64,000 nt of DNA from Ottelia alismoides (taxonomy: Eukaryota > Streptophyta > Magnoliopsida > Alismatales > Hydrocharitaceae), in assembly GCA_037367405.1 (NCBI GenBank), contig JAZKJV010000606.1, forward strand, positions 62,001 to 126,000, written 5' to 3'. Each line of letters opens with the position of its first letter. Within the stretch, counting starts at the first letter, position 1. Below, piece after piece: positions 55,388-64,000 of the stretch. The position numbers were made by a program, and so were the translations under genes. The notes under the pieces were generated by a model, which was not told the origin of the DNA, did no database searches, and worked only from the letters and a program-made list of their open reading frames with translations.

Positions 55388-58300
55388 TGTGAAACCTTTA
55401 GGATCCGGGTGCCCGTTTACGCTACTTTCACGGCATTTCATTCACACAAGATCGCACAAACTATAGAAAAACAGGAAAATTTTTCGCGCGGCTGATTTTT
55501 CCACATGACATTCACATCCACAATCATAACCACAAGCTAAAAGAGACAAATGGTACCATAAATTCATTTCATTAATTTCCATATAATTTTACAACATGTA
55601 CAATGTCTGCTAGTACATACAATATCCCAAAAATAATCTGACTTAACAGAAGAGAAGCATTATACATAATCAACCAACCAAGAACTGAGACAAAATAAAC
55701 CATACCGTCTAATGTATACTCTGTCTCCTGGAAGTATGAACAACTACTGAATAGCACGCTGTTTGCCTGCCAAAACATGTTTAGGAAGAAACGGAGTCAC
55801 AATCGTGAATACAACTCCGTAGTTTAAAAAAAATAAATAACAAGTAATTCATTATGTGCAAAAGAAAGCAAGTAGAAAGGTGGAACAAGCACAATTTACA
55901 TCTACTTGCGTAAGTAAAAAGGTATTCAGGTTGTTTGTAAGCATCTCTAATGATTGCCTCATAATCCCATATTTCCCACATATGACATATTTATATTGTA
56001 GATGAATATTCATGATTGTATGAGTGTAAGCATATATATATATATATATTTTCTTCAGAGATCATGGTTGTGAGTGATGATGGAAAAGTTTGAGATCGGA
56101 AAGATTTCTTGATTTATTTAGATTCTTAAGTCTAGTAAATAGTCATTTTTTATTAATCACAACTTTTAGTCGTAACTTCTCTAATTCTTAGCTTTAATTA
56201 TTTCAGATATAACTCCAGATGACGTAGATATAGATATGGACGATCTAGATATAGAATCGCCAAGTCTGTTGGCGAAGTAAACTCAAGCGGTGAGGAAGCC
56301 TACAAAAGGGCTCTTCCGTCTCGCCCCCTAATTGGAAGGACAGTCCAATATAGGGATAGGTCTACTCCCAAACTACGCCACTGAGACGGGTGAGAGAGAC
56401 TCTCCAGAAAAGTCGCTCTAGAAAACAGCCCGACCGGTAACGGGCAACCGAGCTCGTACGAAAAACTAAAATCGAGGATTCCCCTCCTGGGTATCCTAAA
56501 ACAAAGGGTCAGCAGAACTGGTCTAAGTCGGGATCCCAACGAGGCGTAAAAACACTGCGATCTCGCGTAAAAACCGAAAAGGGACTGGGATCCTAGACCC
56601 GCGCACTTGGCGGCCGCTGCCCTAACTGGGCTTCCTATTCTCCCGCTCAGTTGAGGGTCACCGCGCCCTCGCACAGTCAGGTATAAGGTTCACCGTGATC
56701 GGCATTCTAAATGATAATTCATTACTGATTCACAATCGTCATTACTTGTTTGACAACTCGTTTCTTTCCCAATTCTTTCTGTGGACATTTGCACAGATCT
56801 AGGTTTCTTATTCAACTATCTTATTGATAGTGATTCATAGATAGTAGAGTATTCCATATGGATGATTCATGAAGATGATTAAATTCAGGATACAAGATTA
56901 GATTAACTCTATGTGTACCATTTTTTTGTCAATTGATTCAACTTCCCTTTTTCATTTTATCCAAGTATATTCAACTTTTCAAAGGGCCAAACTCATCCTT
57001 GTACATATTTCCTCTAAAATAAGAATTTCAACTGATCTCAATTACAACACGACCTTGTATGACTATAGTATTGGAATGTAGCCGGTCTACCCTATTATAA
57101 ACATGTTCATTACTAAGGATCCACCATTACTCCCTTGTTCTTCTATATGCGTATGATTTGTGATAAACTATCAATAAGAGTATACAGGGATTTGAACATA
57201 CGTAGGAGTCTAAGCTTATGAATGTGTGATTCCCATACAATAACACTGTCCTAATAATGCTTTGGTCTAATCATGCTTTTTGCCAATGTATTCAGATACC
57301 AAATTCAGCACTAAAGGAACCAAAATATATTTCCACTTAATATGGATAAAGACTTGGGTTATAGATCTGGACAGAAGTTAAAGAGCAAAGATAAATCATT
57401 GTGAGACGACACGATTTGGGCAATGAATTTATTAAATAGAAGAGTAATTCTATAAGCAAGATCAACGGCATGCACATACTACAATATAACCCTAAATCTT
57501 TGAATGACCGATATGTGATATATTTAAAAGTTAATCAGAGCCATATTATGTTTCAGATGTTGTTAAAGGGGAATCAACTGTGTTATGATTTTGTAATTGG
57601 TCATTGTTTATAAAGCAATCTTTTAACCGTTTGTTAGTTTAATGCAAAAGATGGATACATGTCAATTATAAAAGAAGGTATTTAACTAAAGGTCTAATTG
57701 GGGTCCTGGCTTATAGGAGAATATAGCTACAATATATATTATGATAACTTGCATGCCACATGCTAAGTACAATTCAGATTTATCATCAGAGAACCCAATA
57801 CATGGTTAGGAACTTAGGAGGTAATTCAGAACAAAGAGTGCATTAGATCTTCTGTTAAACAAAATTTTAATTTTGAATTTATTTGAGATTTATTCTGAAC
57901 AGGTTAGAGAACAAAAATTCTCAAATTAAATTTCTCAAATTTAAATTTAGTTTGAGATTGAATCTGAGCAGAACAGAACACTTCTGCTTATGAAACTTTT
58001 CGATTTCATATATATATATATTGGTGTAGACATGCTCTTGATTATATGAGTTACATGTATGTGTTCAAGCAACAAGATAGTACACTAAGATTTACGGCTG
58101 TGCCTATGGTGTAGAACCAACAGTTAGAAATACTGGAATTGTTCATGAATGTTTTTACAAAAGTCTGCATAAAAAAATTTATTTTATTATCATTTCAACA
58201 TAGTAGATTTGTTTTTAAATAAGAAACAAATATGTATATGGCTAAGGTAAGTGGTTGTGCATGGGTTGCAGAACTAACATTCAAAATTACTGGAATTGTT

Positions 58301-59428
58301 CATTTGCTAGAAAAATCCTTGTAGAGCACAATCTGTACCCCTCAAAAAATCAAATCCTAAGATTCTTATATCATTTCCAACAAGATCAAGTTATTTGTAT
58401 AAATTCATGCCGGTGGGAGGAGAAGGAAAGGATGGAATTGTTCAAAAGATCAAGTAAAATTTACATGCATGGCAACAAGGAGGAGGGAAATGGGGTTGTA
58501 CCTTTTTAGATTTCTTTAGATTTTGAGGAAGGAGAAGAACAATAGCAGCAGGACTAGAGAAAAGGCTTCTGCTGGAAGAGATTTGGAGAAGAGCAACACC
58601 TCTAACAGGCTTCAGGGGCTGAGGAGGAATGCTAGAGAAGGCTGGAGAAGTATCTCCAGTGATCTGCTACTCCCCATCGAGATCTTTGAAAAAGAGAAGA
58701 GAAGATGCCTCATGTTTTTCTTGTTGGGAAAGTTTAAAGGGAAAGGGGGTTTATATATACAAAGATGGGGCTCTTAGTTTTTTGACAAATGGAATATCAA
58801 TCAGTACAAGTGGGAGGATGAGAAAATGCCATCTGTAGTTATGTACAGAAATCTGTACTAAATTTTGTTTTATTTTTTTTAAAGAATCTGCAACCGCAAA
58901 TCTGCTATATTCTGTAAGCATTAATTTTTTTATTATTATTTTAAAACTTCCTTTATTTGATGTTCTTAAGGTTGGCCGTATTCGTGCCTCAAGCCTCGGA
59001 CTTTGACGCGTAACATCTTGTTTAGATCGTCTCAAAATGACGGTCAAAATGAGTATGATATTGATATACTTCCGATCGTGTTTTGAATACCCTAAATTTT
59101 GGGATACGATTTTTGGTTCGGGGTTATATTTTGTGAAACTAAAATACCAAACGACCTCCGATTGACGAACGGTCAATTCCGTTGGTCTTCTTTCGTCGAA
59201 TCGGATCTCATGATGGTCTTGGTTTGTTTCGCGGTTTCCGAATTTGCGTCGCGGTATTTTCACGGCACACATTACGAAACGACCGATTTTTGGTCAATTT
59301 CGCCCGAATGACTTTTGATTCACGATCAGTTGATCGTTTTAGGTTGTTTGGTATTGACCAACAACTTTATTGGGTTAATCGGACCCTAATCAGGTGAGGT
59401 TCGGGTTTGTTAGATTCCGGATGTTACA
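55388..59428 (-). repeat. 3' LTR of gypsy H, about 4.0 kb
   Basis: In element orientation it starts TGTAACATCCGGAATC and ends ...GGTTTCACA, giving TG...CA ends. Relative to the 5' LTR at 63359 it carries about 765 extra bases (55444-56208), including a (TA)n run near 56032. Several frames of 60-170 codons inside it (for example 59272-58751 minus) have no family resemblance and are considered non-coding. Confidence 0.8.
56300..56674 (-). other. LTR-internal open frame, shared by both LTRs
   Basis: MRGRGDPQLSGRIGSPVRAA begins a 124-codon frame here. The other LTR has the matching MRGHGDPQLGGRIGSPVRAV (63881-63588), where a frameshift or stop shortens it. It is probably non-coding leader sequence; conservation is expected simply from LTR identity. 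Confidence 0.3.
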
Positions 59429-59612
59429 AATATAAAAACATCAAAGGGAGTCTCGTCCTCGAGACTCGAGTCAAGGTCATTAGATGTTTTGTTTGGATTT
59501 CTTAAGGTCATAAAAACCTCAAAGGGTTTTAAACCCATAAAAACCTCAAAGAGAAAACAAGCCATATATTTTACCATATATTTAATTACAAAAGCTTGTT
59601 TCGATTATTACC

Positions 59613-62600
59613 TCAGAAAAGATGCGGGTATCGTGCCCGCATGTCGGCTTGGGTTTCCCATGTCGCCTCCTCGACGCCATGTCGGTGCCACAACACCTTG
59701 ACTAATGGAATCTCTTTGCTGCGAATCTTCTTCACAGCATGGTCAAGTATCTGGACTGGCCTCTCCTCGTAGGTCAAGTCAGGCTCTACGTCAAGATTCT
59801 CGTAACTGATAACGTGTCGAGAATCGTGCACATACTTCCTCAAGTTGGATACGTGGAAGACGTCATGAATAGCTGATAGATGTGGAGGAAGTGCTACCCG
59901 GTAAGCAACTTTCCCTACTCTAGCCAGAATCTCGAACGGACCCAAATATCGCGGCGCCAACTTGCCACGAACACCGAATCTCTGTACTCCCTTCATGGGA
60001 GATACGCAGAGAAATACCCAATCTCCAACCTATAATTTATAGGAATGTCGTTAGTATGAGGTTAAGTTGAATATATATAAATCATAATTGAGTGGATGAA
60101 GAGGAAAGAATTGGATTACCTGAAACTCCAAGTCTCTTCTCCGACGGTCTGCATAGCTCTTCTGGCGGCTCTGTGCCGTCAGAAGCCTCCGCCTCACAAG
60201 ATCAGCAGCTCTCGCGGTCTCCTCCAAGAGATCTACGGAATAGAGAGCATGATCACCTCCCTCACGCCAACTGAGAGGTGTGAGGCATCTTCGCCCGTAT
60301 AGGGCTTCGAATGGTGCCATGCCAATACAGGAGTGATAGCTGTTGTTGTACGTGAATTCCACTAAAGGCAAATGATCCTTCCAGGACCCTTTCCACTCCA
60401 AAGTGCATGCGCGAAGTAGATCCTAAAGCGTCTGAATGGTGCGCTCACTCTGCCCGTCTGTCTGTGGATGGTATGCAGAACTCATCTTCAACTCTGTCTG
60501 TAGTGCTGACATGAACTGATGCCAATAATGTGAAGTAAATCTCGAATCCCTGTCAGACACCACCTCACGTGGTATACCATGTAGCCTGATGATGTTCTGT
60601 ACATAGAGTTTGGCCAATCTGGATGGAGTGTAAGTCGTGTTGACATGTATGAAATGGGCTGACTTGGTCAACCTATCAACAACGACCCAAATGGAATCAT
60701 GGCCACCCGGTGTCTTCGGCAATCCCGTGACAAAATCCATAGAAATGCTCTCCCATTTCCACTCGGGAATGGGGAGAGACTGTAGTAATCCTGGTGGTTT
60801 CCTATGCTCGGCCTTGACCATCTGACAGGTCATGCATCTGCTAACATGTAGCACCACATCGCGCTTCATTCATCCCACCAGAAATGTCGACGCAGATCAC
60901 AGTACATCTTCGTACTTCCTGAATGGATAGATAACCGTGAACTGTGTGCCTCATCAAGTATGTCTCTGCGGAGCTGCTCGTCGTCGGGCACAACGACTCG
61001 ACCTGCCTTCCATAAAATAGACTTATCACAACAAAGTCATCAACCTCATCCTTGACTGCGCGCATGTATCTATCTCGGATCCAAGGATCTGTCTTCTGGC
61101 CTTCGACGATGCGATTCCACAAACTACTGAATTGTGGAGGTACGACTGTAGAATTGGATGCGCTCTCCTGAGGATGCCAATCAGTCAAAGCTGCGAGCAT
61201 ATCCCATGTATATAGCCAGTTTGTCGTACCCTCAACATGAGCTCTCCTGCTAAGTGCATCAGCTACCACGTTTCCCTTACCGGGATGGTAAGAGATCGTG
61301 CAATCATAATCCTTCAGTAGCTCGAGCCATCTGCGCTGCCTCATGTTCAGCTCCTTCTGATCAAAGATATATTTTAGTCTCTTGTGATCCGTGAAAATCT
61401 TGAAATTCACCCCATGTAGATAGTGGCGCCGGATCTTCAAGGTGAAGACAACTGCCGCCAACTCCAAGTCATGTGTGGGGTAGTTCCGCTCATCCGACCT
61501 CAACTATCGTGATGCGTAAGCAATCACCTGTCCTCTCTGCATCAAAACTGCTCCTAGACCTTCTCCGGATGCATTTGTGTATACCACATAATCCTGAGTA
61601 CCTGAAGGAAGAGCAAGAATAGGTGATGTAGTCAGTCTCTCCTTCAATGTCCTGAAGGCCTGCTCACATGAATCATCTCAAATGAATGGAATTCTCTTCT
61701 GCATCAGTCGTGTCAAAGGGCGAACAATGCGTGAAAATCCGCTGACAGCATCTGTAATAGCCTGCTAATCCGAGTAAGCTCCGAATCTGTGTAACTGTCT
61801 TGGGTTGCTCCCAAGACATGACTGCCTCAATCTTCGCATGATCAACCGCGATACCTGCTCCAGAAATGACATGCCCCAGAAATGAGACCTGGGATAACCA
61901 GAACTCACACTTGCTCAACTTGGCATATAACTTGTGCTCCCGTAATGTATCCAAGACAATCCGTAGATCATTCGCATGATCCCATTCATTCCGTGAGTAA
62001 ATGAGCACATCATCAATTAACACCACTACAAACTTGTCCAAGTATGGACGGAAAATCATATTCATCATATCCATGAAAGCCGCAGGTGCATTGGTGAGCC
62101 CAAACGGCATCACCATAAGCTTGTAATGTTCATAGCGAGTCCTGAAAGCGGTCTTCGGAATATCAAACTCTCTAATCCTCAGCTGATGGTAGCCTAGCGA
62201 AGACCGATCTTTGAGAAAATCGAAGATCCCTGGAGCTGATCGAATAAATCATCGATACGTGGCAAAGGATAACGGTTCTTCACCGTTCTCTTGTTTAGCT
62301 GGCTGTAATCGATGCACAATCTCATGGATCCATCCTTTTTTTGACAAATAGAATCGGAGCACCCCAAGGTGAAGTGCTCGATCTCACGAATCCCAAATCA
62401 AGTAACTTCTGCAACTGCACCTTCAGCTCCCTCAACTCGGTTGATGCCATGCGATATGGTGCCATAGAGATCGGCTGTGTATCTGGCAGCAATGTGATCT
62501 CGAACTCGATCTCTCTCTTGGGAGGTAATCCTGGTAGCTCATCATGAAATACGTCTAGATATTCTGATACTACTTGGTTGTCCTGTGTTATTGGCTCCTG

Positions 62601-63060
62601 ATCAGATACCTCCCGAATAAATGCAAGATATGAATCGCAACCCTGATCAACAAGTCGCTGAGCTCGCAACACTGAGATGTACTCCATGGTGGAGTCATGT
62701 ACAATACCCTCAAAAGTGAACTCGGGTAGATCTGGAATTCTGAAGACAACTGTCTTCCTAAAGTAATCAACAAGTGCATGATGGGCGGATAACCAATCCA
62801 TGCCCATAATCAAGTCAAACTCATCAAGCTGTAAGAGTAGACAATCTGCGATCATCTTGTGACCGCCAATCAGTACGGGCAAGTACCTGACTATCATAGA
62901 AATAATGAACAACTGGCCACCTAGCCCTCGGATGTGATATGGGGAAGAAAGAGTCTTTGCGACTATACCTAAAGAAATAAGTAACCTCGAAGCAAGAAAA
63001 GAATGCGTCGCACCAGAATCAATAGAACATGGAAAGGTCGATAAGAGCAGTCAGTATGTG
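59613..63060 (-). pseudogene. gypsy H pol: protease, RT, RNase H, integrase, chromodomain
   Basis: Protease SIDSGATHSFLAS lies near 63030 and FDLIMGMDWLSAHHALVDYF near 62820-62760. RT has [49 protein letters not shown] and [12 protein letters not shown] (62020, catalytic DD). RNase H has [17 protein letters not shown] and [17 protein letters not shown]. Integrase (60869-60423, 60401-60120) shows CMTCQMVKAEHRKP, MDFVTGLPKT, SDRDSRFTSHYW and TDGQSERTIQTL (D, D, E). After a candidate intron comes the chromodomain (VKVLWHRHGVEEATWETQAD, ending at 59613). Frameshifts near 62320-62120, 61670-61500 and 60410 inactivate this copy. Confidence 0.9.
60030..60119 (-). other. candidate spliceosomal intron in gypsy pol, 90 nt
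   Basis: On the minus strand the coding reads DLEFQ, then GTAATCCAATTC...ACTAACGACATTCC...ATTATAG, then VGDWVFL. Donor CAG/GTAATC, branch-like ACTAAC about 30 nt before the acceptor, T/A-rich content and an in-frame stop inside all fit a plant intron. Removing it restores the continuous family order exactly, phase 0. Confidence 0.75.
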
Positions 63061-63336
63061 TGCTAGTTGGTTAGTCATCTCCTGGTCTGGTCGGGATGAC
63101 ATGGCTCTGCATGAGAACCATTTTTAGTCATAAAAATGCCACTTGCAGAAACTTATCTTATCTGCTTTTTCTCTTCTTGGGATATAATATGAAAATTAAT
63201 GAAATTAGTGACATCTGTGGTGATTGAATTTGAATGTCATATTTCCCTTCTCGGACTCACGACAAGTCGGAAGACTGCCGTTATCCGAGAACTTAATGCG
63301 ATCGGAATTGAAATACTGCGAATGTGCGTATCGGGG

Positions 63337-63355
63337 TACCACTGCTCTGATACCA
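63337..63355 (-). other. primer binding site of gypsy H
   Basis: Complement of TACCACTGCTCTGATACCA, that is TGGTATCAGAGCAGTGGTA, matching the 3' end of initiator tRNA-Met, three bases from the LTR. Confidence 0.9.
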
Positions 63356-63358
63356 AAA

Positions 63359-64000
63359 TGTGAACCCCTTAGGATCCGGGTGCCCGTTTACGCAACTTTC
63401 ACGGCTTTCCATTCTGTAACTCCAGATGATGTAGATATAGATATGGACGATCCAGATATAGAATTGCCAAGTCTGTTGGCGAAGTAAACTCAAGCGGTGA
63501 GGAAGCCTACAAAAGGGCTCTTCCGTCTCGCCCCCTAATTGGAAGGACGGTCCAATAGAGGGATAGGTCTACTCCTAAACTACGCCACTAAGACGGGTGA
63601 GAGAGACTCTTCGGAAAAGTTGCTCTAGAAAACAGCCCGACTGGTAACGAGCAACCGAGCTCGTACGCAAAACTAAAACCGAGGATCCTCCGCCTGGGTA
63701 TCCTAAAACAAAGGGTCAGCGGAACTGGTCTAAGTCGGGATCCCAACGAGGCGTAAAAACACTGCGAGCTCGCGTAAAAACCAAAAAGGGACTGGGATCC
63801 TATACCCGCGCACTTAGCGGCCACTGCCCTAACTGGGCTTCCTATTCTCCCGCCCAGTTGAGGGTCACCGTGCCCTCGCACAGTCAGGTATAAGGTTCAC
63901 CGTGACCGGCATTCTAAATTATAATTCACTACTGATTCACAATCTTCATTACTTGTTTGACAACTCGTTTCTTTCCCAATTCTTTCTGTGGACATTTGCA
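63359..64000 (-). repeat. 5' LTR of gypsy H (partial)
   Basis: Aligns with 55388-55443 and then 56209-56755 of the 3' LTR, lacking the 765-bp block. It continues past the window. Confidence 0.88.

Larger units (their letters stand above)
43943..64000 (+). other. SDP6 intron 2, more than 20 kb, open at the right edge
   Basis: Donor GTAAAG at 43943. I found no sequence resembling the next family segment (YAKVVVNAAGPFCDSIR) in any plus-strand frame to 64000. The interval holds a copia relic, TRIM-C, copia G and gypsy H. Either the intron continues beyond the window or the gene was cut here. Confidence 0.6.
55388..64000 (-). mobile_element. Ty3/gypsy element H, Tekay (Del)-like chromovirus, gag deleted
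   Basis: On the minus strand: 5' LTR from the window edge to 63359, a 3-nt gap, PBS (complement of 63337-63355, tRNA-iMet type), a short leader, protease, RT, RNase H, integrase, chromodomain, then 3' LTR 59428-55388. Only about 300 bp separate PBS from protease, so gag is missing. The LTR parts shared by the two sides differ by about 5% by eye over 545 bp. It interrupts copia G at 55387. The right TSD copy lies outside. Confidence 0.9.

Noticed and set aside
58751..59272. 173-codon minus-strand frame
   Set aside because: Lies inside the long gypsy LTR, shows no recognisable domain, and is most likely chance.
1..64000. CRISPR arrays, bacterial operons or phage genes
   Set aside because: No regular direct repeats with unique spacers; the direct repeats found are LTRs, TSDs and tandem duplications, and gene structure is eukaryotic.
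43950..64000. A third SDP6 exon
   Set aside because: No plus-strand frame resembles the family segment expected after exon 2; candidate GT/AG pairs lie in retroelement sequence.

Overview
The window is nuclear DNA of a flowering plant. The evidence is a split gene for the mitochondrial FAD-dependent glycerol-3-phosphate dehydrogenase (SDP6 family), Ty1/copia, Tekay-type Ty3/gypsy, RTE and L1 elements, hAT and Tourist-like MITEs, and a plastid trnG fragment. I cannot assign a family or order. Dense nesting and multi-kilobase introns point to a large, repeat-rich genome. Almost every long reading frame here is transposon debris or a shadow frame.

Layout. 1-2.7 kb: 3' half of a decayed copia element. 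2.9-6.25 kb: a nearly complete RTE LINE on the minus strand with a 14-bp target-site duplication (TSD). 6.4-8.2 kb: L1 remnant split by a hAT-like element. 8.4-8.9 kb: unidentified Tyr/Gly-rich gene relic. 9.3-15.25 kb: minus-strand copia remnant carrying a non-autonomous LTR element (TRIM-A). 15.3-15.9 kb: the last two exons of an unidentified plus-strand gene, with matching splice phases. 16.15-22.5 kb: minus-strand copia element with a hAT MITE and a plastid-derived insert. 22.5-24.5 kb: L1 remnant with a 1.2-kb hAT-like element. 26.9-27.4 kb: promoter, upstream ORF and exon 1 of SDP6. 27.4-43.5 kb: a 16.1-kb SDP6 intron filled by a nested stack (L1, then hAT, then copia F, then an L1 stub and a MITE; and L1, then copia E, then TRIM-B and a SINE). 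43.5-43.9 kb: SDP6 exon 2. 43.9-64 kb: no further SDP6 exon; instead a copia relic, TRIM-C (with a hAT and a Tourist MITE), copia G, and a Tekay-like gypsy element H that interrupts G and runs off the window.

The most notable observations are: (1) a SINE at 40481-40660 built from a tRNA-like head, the RTE 5' leader through its start codon, and the RTE 3' tail; (2) a candidate 90-nt spliceosomal intron between integrase and chromodomain of the gypsy pol; (3) an L1 stub whose 5' end is a perfect 39-bp copy of sequence 570 bp further along the same copia element; (4) three members of a TRIM-like family that share an inverted repeat near GGGTTCCC...GGGAACCC; (5) SDP6 introns of 16.1 kb and more than 20 kb.

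Limits: all comparisons were made by eye. Divergences are hand counts, element families come from motif recognition, and edges marked approximate may be off by tens of bases.
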